A DNA stretch of 64,000 nt from Streptomyces sp. SID12488 (GCF_010548275.1 NZ_JAAGLT010000035.1:31799-95798), one strand, 5' to 3'. Positions 7,892 to 16,080 are shown, numbered from the stretch's first letter. Program-made: numbers and translations. Notes: a model not told the origin generated them from the letters alone.

Positions 7892-8776
7892 CTACGAGCC
7901 CTCGCGCTCGTCACTCGCCACCGGGCCGCCGAACTCCGCCCGATGCTCCACCGCCCACTCCCGGTACCCGCGCGCCGGTCGGCCGAGCAACTCCGCCACG
8001 GCCGACTCGACTTGCGCCTTCGACCCGTGCCGCCCCCGCGCGGCACTCTCCGCGAGGGCGTGGGCCACTGGCTCCGGATAACGTGTGAGAAGCCCTCGAA
8101 GTATCTGGTCATCCGTCAACTCGACGAACTCCAGCGGCCGTTGCAGCAACTCGCCCAGGATCTGCGTCTGTTCCACCGGGGTGACCCCTGCGGGCCCGGT
8201 CAGCGCGTACGCCCGCCCCGTGTGCCCCGCCGGGTCCGTGAGCGCCCGTACCGCCACATCCGCGATGTCCCGCGGGTCGATCGCCGCGGTGGCGACGGTG
8301 CCGTTCGCGCTCCGCACCACGCTCTCCGCCCGGATCGAACGGGCCCAGCCCAGCGTGTTGGACATGAAGGCACGCGGTCGCAACAGGGTCCAGGACAGAC
8401 CCGAGGCACGCAGCAGCCGCTCGTTGCCCCGCTGCCACTCCGTGACCAGGTCCATGGCGTCGGGTTCGGTCACCGACAAGGTGGTCAGCTTCACGATGTG
8501 CCCGACTCCCGCCGCGCGGGCGGCCGTCAGGAAGTTCTCGTCGTGGGCGTGCGTCAGCGGATTCGCGGTGACGAGCAGCGCCGACCGTACGCCGGTCAGC
8601 GCCCGGCGCAGGCTCACGGGGTCCTCGAAGTCGCCGCCCACCACCTCGGCGTGCGCACCCGCGAGGGCGGCGGCGCGCTCGGGGTCGCGGGCCAGCAGCC
8701 GTACCGGCTCGGTGGGGGGAAGACGCCGGGCGACCAGGCGGCCGACGGTGCCGGTCGCCCCGGTCAGCAGGATCAA
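7892..8776 (-). CDS. NmrA-like NAD(P)-binding reductase
   Basis: 294 residues from TTG at 8776, which overlaps the TGA of the upstream GBL receptor (TCTTGATC), so the two genes are translationally coupled. The N-terminus LILLTGATGTVG carries the Rossmann dinucleotide site. The body resembles NmrA/YwnB-type atypical short-chain reductases with an HDENFLTAARAAGV segment and a C-terminal WAVEHRAEFG tail. Family members bind NAD(P)H; some are redox sensors and others reduce quinones or ketones. Because it is locked to a GBL receptor gene and next to an AfsA homologue, it could carry out the keto-reduction in GBL synthesis or be a receptor-controlled target. Confidence 0.8.
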   Translation of the reverse strand: MILLTGATGTVGRLVARRLPPTEPVRLLARDPERAAALAGAHAEVVGGDFEDPVSLRRALTGVRSALLVTANPLTHAHDENFLTAARAAGVGHIVKLTTLSVTEPDAMDLVTEWQRGNERLLRASGLSWTLLRPRAFMSNTLGWARSIRAESVVRSANGTVATAAIDPRDIADVAVRALTDPAGHTGRAYALTGPAGVTPVEQTQILGELLQRPLEFVELTDDQILRGLLTRYPEPVAHALAESAARGRHGSKAQVESAVAELLGRPARGYREWAVEHRAEFGGPVASDEREGS

Positions 8777-9429
8777 GACGCCTTCAGGCCGAGGGAGTCC
8801 ATCGAGCAGAGCACCCGGACACCCCGGTCCGCCCTGCTGTCGAGGCCGAGCAGTAGTCCCGGCACCGCGATGCTCGGCAGGATGTGCGCCCACAGCACGG
8901 ACAGCCGGTGGCCGAGATCGGCCCGGTCGCTCATCGCCCGGGACATCAACTGGATGCCGGTGAAGCCGCCGACCAGCAGGTCCACCGTCTCCGGCGGATC
9001 CACCGTGGGCAGCAACTCGCCCTGCTCGCGCGCGTGTTCCATCAGGGACGTCAGCCGCTCCGACCACTGCCGGAAGGGCTCCCCGTGATCCACGTGGCTC
9101 GGCGTCTCCTGGTCCACCGCCAGCCGGACACTGCCCCGCAGCAGGGAGTTGGTCAGCAGCCGCTGGCCGACCACGAACGTCATGTCGATGATCTCCTGCA
9201 ACTTGCAGGGCTGCGCCGGCACGGTGCCGAAGGGCACCTGCTCGGCGAGCACCGCCTGCGCGAGCGATTCCTTGGAAGGGAAGTGGAAGTACAGGGCGCC
9301 CTTGGTGACCTCGGCCCGCTCCAGCACCATCGCGATGGTGGTGGAGGTGTAGCCGTGCTCGTCGAAAACCGCGCCCGCGGCTTCCAGGATCGCTCTGCGC
9401 GTCCTGATGGCGCGCTCCTGCTTCGCCAT
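8773..9429 (-). CDS. Gamma-butyrolactone receptor, ScbR/ArpA-type TetR regulator
   Basis: 218 residues. The N-terminal helix-turn-helix (about 8-55) carries the hallmark AEVTKGALYFHFPSKESLA block of GBL receptors, and the start MAKQERAIRTRRAIL closely matches my memory of ScbR. The ligand domain shows QLLDM-like QEIIDMTFVVGQRL and AVDQETPSHVD. Such receptors repress AfsA-type genes and antibiotic clusters until a gamma-butyrolactone binds. It is divergent from the AfsA homologue across a 222-bp region with an ARE-like site, the classical arrangement for autoregulation. I assign the family with confidence but not ligand specificity. Confidence 0.92.
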   Translation of the reverse strand: MAKQERAIRTRRAILEAAGAVFDEHGYTSTTIAMVLERAEVTKGALYFHFPSKESLAQAVLAEQVPFGTVPAQPCKLQEIIDMTFVVGQRLLTNSLLRGSVRLAVDQETPSHVDHGEPFRQWSERLTSLMEHAREQGELLPTVDPPETVDLLVGGFTGIQLMSRAMSDRADLGHRLSVLWAHILPSIAVPGLLLGLDSRADRGVRVLCSMDSLGLKAS

Positions 9430-9562
9430 AAGAGCCCCTCCCTGGCGCCCAGTCGGCCGATGTCCGCAGCAGCGCCGAATGTGGTGCCGCGCTGTGCGTG
9501 ACGGCGCGTCGTCAGGTGCGCCGGAACCCGCCGATCATAGGGCCGGACCGACTGATCTCGTT

Positions 9563-9584
9563 GAAAACAAACCGGTCGCCTCGT
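9563..9584. promoter_or_regulatory. Candidate ARE (GBL-receptor operator) between receptor and afsA-like gene
   Basis: A 22-bp imperfect palindrome centred on ACCGGT. The right half GGTCGCCTCGT matches 9 of 11 positions of the ArpA/CprB half-site as I recall it (GGTCGGTATGT-type); the left half matches 7 of 11 (AAACAAACC). It lies in the divergent promoter region where such operators are expected. Confidence 0.5.
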
Positions 9585-9651
9585 ACTCTATCGCTCACCT
9601 AAGCGGGCGCCTTTCCGTCTGCCAGCCATACGGGGGACCGAGGGAGAGACA

Positions 9652-10584
9652 TTGCTTCCAGTGCCGCAGTCTGCCGAAATCCCAGTCATGACGGCCGGTG
9701 TTCCGCGTCAACTCGTGCACCGCGCGTCGATCGCGGAGACGTTCCCCACCGGCTGGTCCCGTACCGAGACCGACCGGTTCAGCGTCTCCGCGCAGTGGCC
9801 GCGGGTCCACTGTTTACACGTGTCGCCGGACCGGACGACATACGATCCGCTGCTCGTCGTGGAGACCGTACGGCAGGCTGGAACTCTGCTCAACCACGCC
9901 GCGTACAAGGTGCCGTTGGACCATCGCTTCGTGCTCCAGGAGTTCCGGATCACCACGTTCCCCGAGCGCCTGGGCGTGGGGCCGGTGCCGGCCGAACCGA
10001 TCGTCGACATCACCTTCTCCGACATCCGTCATCGAGGCAAGCGCCTGGTCTCGGCCCGCTACGAGGCCGACGTACGGCTGGACGGAGCGCTGGTCGCACA
10101 CGCCGACGTCGCCTTCACCTGCACCAGCGGCGCCGTCTTCGGCAGGCTGCGCGGCGGCCGTACGGCGGCCACCGTGACCGCGCTGCCCGTTCCGCCGGGT
10201 CTGCCCGCCGCCGACGTGGGCCGGGGCTCGGCGGCGGACGTGGTCCTGGCGCCGCCCCAACAGGTGGAAGGTCACTGGCAGTTACGAGTTGATACCGGTC
10301 ATGCTGTTTTCTTTGACCATCCACTTGACCACATACCGGGCATGTTGCTCCTGGAGTCCGCCAGACAGGCCGTGCTGGCACGAACGGGCTCCGGCAGAGG
10401 CCTGATACCCGTGTCGTTCGACACGACTTTCCATCAGTTCGCCGAACTGGACCTGCCCACCTGGATCGAGTCCACGGACGAAGGTGACGGGGCGCTGAAG
10501 GTGGTGGGAACGCAGGAGGGACGCACGGTTTTCGAGTGTGTGGTGGGTACTGCGGAACGGTCGGCTATCTTGTACGGCGAGTAA
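9652..10584 (+). CDS. AfsA/ScbA-family butyrolactone synthase with two TTA codons
   Basis: 310 residues. TTG at 9652 follows AGGGAGAG at good spacing; GTG 9661 and ATG 9688 are alternatives. Two AfsA hot-dog repeats are seen (about 20-165 and 200-300), with PLLVVETVRQAGTLL in the first and DHIPGMLLLESARQA in the second, both signature blocks. AfsA enzymes join a beta-ketoacyl chain to dihydroxyacetone phosphate as the first step to A-factor-type hormones. Leu codons at 9814 and 10282 are TTA, the rare bldA codon, so translation should await the bldA tRNA. It is followed directly by the CprB-type receptor gene. Confidence 0.92.
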   Translation: MLPVPQSAEIPVMTAGVPRQLVHRASIAETFPTGWSRTETDRFSVSAQWPRVHCLHVSPDRTTYDPLLVVETVRQAGTLLNHAAYKVPLDHRFVLQEFRITTFPERLGVGPVPAEPIVDITFSDIRHRGKRLVSARYEADVRLDGALVAHADVAFTCTSGAVFGRLRGGRTAATVTALPVPPGLPAADVGRGSAADVVLAPPQQVEGHWQLRVDTGHAVFFDHPLDHIPGMLLLESARQAVLARTGSGRGLIPVSFDTTFHQFAELDLPTWIESTDEGDGALKVVGTQEGRTVFECVVGTAERSAILYGE

Positions 10585-10585
10585 T

Positions 10586-10611
10586 AAACAAACGGCATAT
10601 CCCGTTTTTCT
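10586..10611. promoter_or_regulatory. Candidate ARE operator upstream of the cprB-like gene
   Basis: An A/T-rich imperfect palindrome with AAACGG/CCGTTT arms (10590-10595 and 10602-10607) and further symmetric A/T on both sides. It shares the AAACAAAC(C)GG half with the site at 9563. It lies 45-70 bases before the start codon of the second receptor, in reach of its promoter. Confidence 0.5.
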
Positions 10612-10655
10612 CAGGGGAGTTCGGGAGCACCGGTAGGTGGGGAGGGGTGTCGCCG

Positions 10656-11306
10656 ATGGCGAGGCAGTTACGCGCCGAGCAGACCCGCGCGACGATCATC
10701 ACGGCCGCGGCCGACCTGTTCGACCGCCACGGATACGAAGCGACCAGCCTGAGCGACATAGTCGAGCACGCCCATGTCACCAAGGGCGCCCTCTACTTCC
10801 ACTTCGCGGCGAAGGAGGACCTGGCCCACGCCATCCTGGAGATCCAGTCCAGGACCTCCCGGCGGATGGCCAGAGACATCGACGGCCGCGGCTACTCCTC
10901 GCTCGAAACGCTGATCCGCGTCACGTTCGGGATCACGAGGATGGCCGTCGAGGGTCCGATCGCCAGGGCGGGGCTGCGCCTGGCCGCCGGTGATGTCACC
11001 GTACGGCCGCCGCTGAGACACCCGTTCCGCGAGTGGTCGGAGATGGCCTCCGGGAAACTCCTCGGCGCGGTCAAGGAGTCCGACGTGCACCCGGACGTCG
11101 ATGTCGACGCGATGGCGCAGTCCCTCGTCAGCTTCTTCGTCGGCAGCCGTATGGTCAGCCGGGCGGTGGAGCCGGTGGGACGCCAGCCCCGCCGGACGGC
11201 GGACATGTGGCGGCTCACCATCCGGGCGCTGGTGCCCACACCCAGGCGGGCACGGTACCTGGGTCTGGTCGCGCAGTTGGAGCGGGAGATACGGGCGGTG
11301 GCCTGA
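10656..11306 (+). CDS. cprB: CprB-type GBL-receptor homologue (TetR family)
   Basis: 216 residues from the ATG at 10656 behind GGAGGGG. The N-terminus MARQLRAEQTRATII and the stretch HFAAKEDLAHAILEIQSRTS agree almost exactly with my memory of S. coelicolor CprB, a TetR regulator of antibiotic production and sporulation. The helix-turn-helix spans about residues 9-56, and the ligand domain follows. Leu5 is encoded by TTA (10668), so bldA should gate it at the fifth codon. Downstream lie a DUF89 gene and geosmin synthase, as I recall for S. coelicolor. It may repress through the ARE-like sites at 9563 and 10586. Confidence 0.9.
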   Translation: MARQLRAEQTRATIITAAADLFDRHGYEATSLSDIVEHAHVTKGALYFHFAAKEDLAHAILEIQSRTSRRMARDIDGRGYSSLETLIRVTFGITRMAVEGPIARAGLRLAAGDVTVRPPLRHPFREWSEMASGKLLGAVKESDVHPDVDVDAMAQSLVSFFVGSRMVSRAVEPVGRQPRRTADMWRLTIRALVPTPRRARYLGLVAQLEREIRAVA

Positions 11307-11409
11307 GACGGGCGGGGCGGGCCGTCTGATCCGGTGGGGTCCCGGGCTGTTCCGCCTTCACCCGATGACGTCCGGGGCCGCGCGTTTCGCGGACGGTACC
11401 GTGAGGCGC

Positions 11410-12615
11410 ATGCCTGCCTCCGACTCCGTGTCCCCGCCCGTGATCCTCAGCAACGAGCCGGGCTCGTTCCCCTGGAGCGTGCTGGCCGAACGGCATCCCG
11501 CGCTCATCCAGAAGGTGCGGGACGCCTTCCCGTACGGCCCGGAGCAGCACCGCGCGCTCGACGCACTCCTCAAGAACTGCGCCGAGGGCGTCGTCGAACC
11601 GCTCCCCGCCGGCGCCGAAGACCGGGAGCAGTGGGAGGACTGGGGCACCCGGGAGTACGCGGGCCGGTCCTGGTTCGATGTGCCGTGGCTGTGGGCGGAA
11701 GGGTACTTCTACCGCCAACTCCTCGAAGCGGTCGGGTACTTCGGGGGCGGCGGAAGCGGTGTGGGTGAGGGTGCCTGGCGGGGGATCGACCCCTTCCGCC
11801 CTTTCAAGCTCGCCGAACTGGACGCTCCCGAGACCGACGAGGAGCTGGCCGCGCTCGACGACCTGGTGGGCGGGCCGGAGGAGGAGCAGGCGCGCGCCCT
11901 GCTCCACGGGTCGCTGTGGGGCAACCGGGCCGACCTCGGCTTCCGGCTCTCCGGCGCGGACGAGGGAGGGGAGGCGGCAGGACTCGTCGCCGACGACAGC
12001 GAGGCCCTCTGGTCGCTGCTCCGGCCTGCCCGACCCGGAGGCGGCACGGTGTGTCTGGTCGCGGACAACGCGGGCCGGGAACTCGTACCCGACCTGCTGC
12101 TCCTGGACCATCTGCTGACCCGGGGGTACGCCGAACGAGCCGTCCTGCACGTGAAACCGCACCCGTACTTCGTCTCCGACGCGACCACCGCCGACGTGGT
12201 CGACGCCCTGCGCCGGCTGATCCGGGCGCCGGGGGCCGCCGCAGCGTACGGCCGCCGCCTCTGGTCCGCGCTGGCCGAGGGCCGTCTCGCCGTACGCGCC
12301 CACCCCTTCTCCTGCGCACCGCTCCCGTACACGGCGATGCCCGGCGGCCTTCGCGAGGACTTCGCCTCGGCCACGGTCACCCTGATGAAGGGCGACCTGA
12401 ACTACCGTCGCCTCGTAGGTGACCGCCTCAGGCCCCCCACCACGCCGTTCGCGGACGTCACCGCCTACTTCCCCGGCCCGGTGGCCGCCCTGCGCACGCT
12501 GAAGTCGGACGTGATCGTCGGCCTCGATGCCCGTACCGAGTCGGCGCTCGTCGCCGCGGAGGGGCAGCGCTGGCGGACGAGCGGCACGCGTGCGGTGATT
12601 CAGGTGTCGGCGTAG
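11410..12615 (+). CDS. DUF89/ARMT1-like metal-dependent phosphatase
   Basis: 401 residues from ATG 11410 (an in-frame GTG lies nine bases earlier). The DUF89 fold is recognised from the helical N-terminal half (RSWFDVPWLWAEGYFYRQLLEAVGY) and the C-terminal Rossmann-like half with CLVADNAGRELVPDLLLLDHLL, TLMKGDLNYRRL and LKSDVIVGL. The Asp/Asn pair in DNAGRE and the Asp in KGDLNYR are the expected metal and catalytic residues. DUF89 enzymes hydrolyse damaged phospho-metabolites, sugar phosphates among them. It sits between the cprB-like gene and geosmin synthase; whether it helps terpene supply is unknown. Confidence 0.8.
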   Translation: MPASDSVSPPVILSNEPGSFPWSVLAERHPALIQKVRDAFPYGPEQHRALDALLKNCAEGVVEPLPAGAEDREQWEDWGTREYAGRSWFDVPWLWAEGYFYRQLLEAVGYFGGGGSGVGEGAWRGIDPFRPFKLAELDAPETDEELAALDDLVGGPEEEQARALLHGSLWGNRADLGFRLSGADEGGEAAGLVADDSEALWSLLRPARPGGGTVCLVADNAGRELVPDLLLLDHLLTRGYAERAVLHVKPHPYFVSDATTADVVDALRRLIRAPGAAAAYGRRLWSALAEGRLAVRAHPFSCAPLPYTAMPGGLREDFASATVTLMKGDLNYRRLVGDRLRPPTTPFADVTAYFPGPVAALRTLKSDVIVGLDARTESALVAAEGQRWRTSGTRAVIQVSA

Positions 12616-12768
12616 GCGTAGGCGTCGTTGGAGTGCTCGCAGTGCTCGCATGTCGAGTGAACTCACAACGCCCGTCCGGAATCCCGGAATCGGTCCTGAT
12701 TCACGCGATGGTGTGATCATGTCCTGCCCCGTGGATGGCAGGTCCGGGGCACGGGTAGGGCCCCGCCC

Positions 12769-14922
12769 ATGACACAGCCGTTCGTACTCCCGCACTTCTA
12801 CATGCCGTATCCCGCGAGGCTGAACCCGCATCTGGACGAGGCGCGCGCCCATTCGACCGTCTGGGCACGGGAGATGGGAATGCTGGAGGGCTCAGGCGTC
12901 TGGGAGCAGTCCGACCTCGACGCGCACGACTACGGATTGTTGTGCGCGTACACGCACCCCGACTGCGACGGACCCGCCCTCTCGCTCATCACCGACTGGT
13001 ACGTGTGGGTGTTCTTCTTCGACGACCACTTCCTGGAGGTCTTCAAGCGCAGCCAGGACCGCGACGGTGGCAAGGCCTATCTGGACCGGCTGCCCCTGTT
13101 CATGCCGCTCGACCTCTCGACTCCCGTACCCGCGCCGCAGAATCCGGTGGAGGCGGGCCTCGCCGATCTGTGGGCACGCACGGTTCCGGCGATGTCCGTG
13201 GACTGGCGCAGGCGGTTCGCGGTCGCCACCGAGCATCTGCTGAACGAGTCGATGTGGGAACTGTCCAACATCAACGAGGGACGGGTCTCCAACCCCGTCG
13301 AGTACATCGAGATGCGCCGCAAGGTCGGCGGCGCGCCCTGGTCGGCGGGGCTCGTGGAGTACGCGACCGCCGAAGTGCCCGCGTCCGTAGCCGAGTCGAG
13401 GCCGCTCAGGGTGCTGATGGAGACCTTCTCCGACGGCGTCCACCTGCGCAACGACCTGTTCTCCTACCAGCGGGAGGTCGAGGACGAGGGCGAGCTCAGC
13501 AACGGCGTGCTCGTCCTGGAGACCTTCTTCGGGTGCTCGACCCAGGAGGCCGCCGACACCGTCAACGACATCCTCACCTCACGGCTCCACCAGTTCGAGC
13601 ACACCGCGCTCACCGAAGTGCCCGCGGTGGCCCTGGACAAGGGCCTCACGCCGGACCAGGTCGCCGCGGTGGCCGCGTACACGCGCGGGCTGCAGGACTG
13701 GCAGTCCGGCGGCCACGAGTGGCACCTGCGTTCCAGCCGGTACATGAACGAAGGGGCCCTGGAGGAGTCGCGGCCGTTCGGAGTCGGCGGTTTCGGCACG
13801 TCCGCCGCCAACATCGGCGCACTCCTGGCCTCGGCCGGTGCCGAACGCCTGCGCGCCTACACGCACGTGCCCTACCAGAAGGTCGGCCCGTCCCTGCTGC
13901 CCGATTTCTACATGCCGTTCGGGCTCACTCTGAGCCCGCACCTGGACGGCGCCCGGTCCCGTCTCGTCGACTGGTCGCACGGCATGGGCATCCTCCAGGA
14001 GGGCGTCTGGGACGAGGACAAGCTCGCGGCGGCCGACCTGCCGCTGTGCGCGGCCGGCATCCACCCGGACGCGACGGCCGACGCCCTCGACCTCAGCTCC
14101 GCCTGGCTGGCCTGGGGCACCTACGGCGACGACTACTACCCCCTCGTCTTCGGCCATCGCCGTGACCTGGTGGCGGCCCGTCTGTGCACCGAGCGCCTCT
14201 CCGCCTGCATGCCCATCGAGGGCGACGGGTTCCCCGTGCCGGTCAACGGCATGGAACGCGGCCTGATCGACCTGTGGCGGCGTACCACGGTCGGGATGAC
14301 CGCCGACCAGCGGCGCACGTTCCGTGCCGCGGTGGACGTGATGACCGAGAGCTGGGTGTGGGAACTGTCCAACCAGATCCAGAACCGTGTCCCCGACCCG
14401 ATCGACTACCTGGAGATGCGGCGCGCCACCTTCGGCGCCGACCTCACCATGAGCCTGTGCCGGATCGGCCACGGCCGGGCGGTCCCTCCGGAGGTCTACC
14501 GCAGCGGCCCCGTCCGGTCGCTGGAGAACGCGGCCGTCGACTACGCGTGCCTGATCAACGACGTGTTCTCCTACCAGAAGGAGATCGAGTACGAGGGCGA
14601 GATCCACAACGGCATCCTCGTCGTCCAGAACTTCTTCGGCTGCGACTATCCGACCGCGCTCGGCATCATCCACGATCTGATGACCCAGCGCATGCAGCAG
14701 TTCGAGCATGTCGCCGCCCATGAATTCCCCGTCCTGTACGAGGACTTCAAGCTCACGGAGGAGGCACGCGCGACCATGGACGGCTATGTGGCCGAACTGC
14801 GGAACTGGCTGGCCGGCATCCTGAACTGGCACCGGGAGGTCCCCCGCTACCAGTCCGACCACCTGGCCGCCAGGTCCCACGGCTTCCTGCCGGACCGCAG
14901 CTCGCCACTGCCGATCGGCTGA
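12769..14922 (+). CDS. geoA: Two-domain germacradienol/geosmin synthase
   Basis: 717 residues, close to the usual 725-760. The N-terminal domain (1 to about 320) shows the metal motif DDHFLE (85-90) and the NSE triad N228/S232/E236 in NDLFSYQRE; it converts farnesyl diphosphate to germacradienol and germacrene D. The C-terminal domain (about 375-700) has DDYY (454-457) and N597/S601/E605 in NDVFSYQKE and converts germacradienol to geosmin with loss of acetone. The YMP-containing opening PHFYMPYPARLNPHLDEAR is repeated at 373 as PDFYMPFGLTLSPHLDGAR, showing the tandem duplication. All key residues are present, so both steps should work. No TTA codon is present. Confidence 0.97.
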   Translation: MTQPFVLPHFYMPYPARLNPHLDEARAHSTVWAREMGMLEGSGVWEQSDLDAHDYGLLCAYTHPDCDGPALSLITDWYVWVFFFDDHFLEVFKRSQDRDGGKAYLDRLPLFMPLDLSTPVPAPQNPVEAGLADLWARTVPAMSVDWRRRFAVATEHLLNESMWELSNINEGRVSNPVEYIEMRRKVGGAPWSAGLVEYATAEVPASVAESRPLRVLMETFSDGVHLRNDLFSYQREVEDEGELSNGVLVLETFFGCSTQEAADTVNDILTSRLHQFEHTALTEVPAVALDKGLTPDQVAAVAAYTRGLQDWQSGGHEWHLRSSRYMNEGALEESRPFGVGGFGTSAANIGALLASAGAERLRAYTHVPYQKVGPSLLPDFYMPFGLTLSPHLDGARSRLVDWSHGMGILQEGVWDEDKLAAADLPLCAAGIHPDATADALDLSSAWLAWGTYGDDYYPLVFGHRRDLVAARLCTERLSACMPIEGDGFPVPVNGMERGLIDLWRRTTVGMTADQRRTFRAAVDVMTESWVWELSNQIQNRVPDPIDYLEMRRATFGADLTMSLCRIGHGRAVPPEVYRSGPVRSLENAAVDYACLINDVFSYQKEIEYEGEIHNGILVVQNFFGCDYPTALGIIHDLMTQRMQQFEHVAAHEFPVLYEDFKLTEEARATMDGYVAELRNWLAGILNWHREVPRYQSDHLAARSHGFLPDRSSPLPIG

Positions 14923-14948
14923 GGGCTCCCTGGCCGCTGGTTCGCGTT

Positions 14949-14982
14949 CGGCCGACGATCTCCAGTCGTTGTCCGTCGGCCG
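14949..14982 (+). terminator. Hairpin downstream of geosmin synthase
   Basis: Nine-bp arms CGGCCGACG/CGTCGGCCG with a 16-base loop start 27 bases after the geoA stop, so this is the likely terminator. Confidence 0.5.
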
Positions 14983-14984
14983 AG

Positions 14985-15345
14985 GTCGCGGGCCCGCTCC
15001 GTCGCCTCCCCGGCGAGCTTCCCGTACGCCCGCGGCGGCGTTCCCGGAGAGCTCGCCGAGTGCCGAGTGCCGCGTAGGCGGAGGCCGGCAGGGCGCGGGC
15101 CTCCGCCAGGAGGTCCGCGCCCTGCCGGCGCGCGGGTCAGGGCGCAGCACTCCTCGGCGATGGAGCGGCTGGGGTTCCTCCCGTGCCAGAGCCGCAGGGA
15201 GGTGTCCCCGGGGTCGGCCGGCGTGACGCGCAGGGTCGCCCCCGTGGCTGTGGCTGGCCTGCGGCAGCAGGCCCAGCTTCCGTTCGAGGCGAGCCTGCGT
15301 CGGACGGGCCGACAACCGGGCCCGGACCGTGTTGTGGCTACCCAT
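14985..15345 (-). pseudogene. Frameshifted remnant of a small unknown gene
   Basis: No single frame is intact, but coding-like stretches follow one another in three minus-strand frames. An ATG at 15345 opens GSHNTVRARLSARPTQARLERK, and near the GGGGG run (about 15240) the signal shifts to a frame giving ATLRVTPADPGDTSLRLWHG and SIAEECCALTR, where some 38 codons in a row end in G or C. It then shifts to ADLLAEARALPASAYAALG and again to YGKLAGEATERARDLG. Joined, these make a plausible protein of about 120 residues that I do not recognise. Several indels suggest decay, though sequencing errors at G-runs and at the strong hairpin at 15084-15129 are an alternative. Confidence 0.45.
15084..15129. 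repeat. Near-perfect 21-bp inverted repeat (hairpin)
   Basis: The arms begin GCCGGCAGGGCGCGG and are complementary over 21 bp with a single G-U type mismatch and a four-base loop GCCA. It lies inside the gene remnant at a frame change. It could be a terminator or a misread spot. Confidence 0.7.
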
Positions 15346-15426
15346 GTCCGACCCCGCGTCAGTCTCACTCGTTCGTGGCTCGTGGTGCGCCCGTGCGCCG
15401 GGTAGAGCACCTGGCGGAGGCGAACC

Positions 15427-16080
15427 ATGGAACAGACTGCGCTGCGTCCCAAGCCGATGCCCGGTCAGGAACCGGCCGGCGGCACCACATCCCGCCCGAC
15501 CCGGCGCCCGCATGCCGCGCGCCGACGCGGCCGACGGCTGACGACCCTTCTGCTGGGCCTGTTCATCGGGACCGTCCTGGTTCTCGCGGGCGTCGGGCTC
15601 GGCACGCTCGGCACCACGGTGATCGGCATGGGCAAGCTCGCGGACCTACGGCGTCAGGCGGGAGACGGCGGGCAGAAGGGGTGGCCGGGGGAGGGGGCAA
15701 GTGCGCGGGGCGGCGCGGCCGCAGGGGCCGGTTCCCCTACCCGGTCCGCTTCCGGGGCGGGCCCTTCCAGGTCGCCGTCGGGCAGTGCGAGCTCGGCCCC
15801 CTCGCCCTCGGCCGTGACCGCGACGCTCGGGGTCGAGGCCGTGGACGCCGAGAAGGCGGGAGCCCTGCTCGTCGGCGTCCATGTGCCGGGCCCGGGCTAC
15901 ACCGCGGGCCTCGTTCGGGGCGACGTACTCCTCGCGTTCGGCGGGAACAGGATCGACTCGGCCTCCGATCTCGCCCGTGTGGTCGCCCACGCCCGCCCGG
16001 GTTCGGAGATCACCCTCACGGTCATGCATCGCAGCGGCGGCTACCAGCAACTGGTGGCGACTCCGGGCGTCGTCACCTGA
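15427..16080 (+). CDS. Membrane-anchored PDZ-domain protein
   Basis: 217 residues; the ATG follows GGAGG. An Arg-rich cytoplasmic N-terminus (1-37) precedes one membrane helix (about 38-66), an Ala/Gly/Ser/Pro-rich linker (about 80-130) and a C-terminal PDZ domain (about 130-215). The PDZ domain is seen in GVHVPGPGYTAGLVRGDVLLAFGGNRIDSASDLARVV, the carrier of the peptide-binding site in HtrA-type proteases. No protease domain is attached, so it is a stand-alone PDZ adaptor on the outer face. Its 3' end meets the convergent metallophosphoesterase gene after 17 bases. Confidence 0.85.
   Translation: MEQTALRPKPMPGQEPAGGTTSRPTRRPHAARRRGRRLTTLLLGLFIGTVLVLAGVGLGTLGTTVIGMGKLADLRRQAGDGGQKGWPGEGASARGGAAAGAGSPTRSASGAGPSRSPSGSASSAPSPSAVTATLGVEAVDAEKAGALLVGVHVPGPGYTAGLVRGDVLLAFGGNRIDSASDLARVVAHARPGSEITLTVMHRSGGYQQLVATPGVVT

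Noticed and set aside
12616..12768. GTGTGATCAT element in the geoA promoter as a cAMP-receptor site
   Set aside because: Only one half fits the GTG-N8-CAC type pattern, which is too weak to call.
13579..15513. 644-codon minus-strand frame over geosmin synthase
   Set aside because: Most is a shadow of geoA; only its first part (before 15240) is coding-like and is treated as part of the gene remnant.
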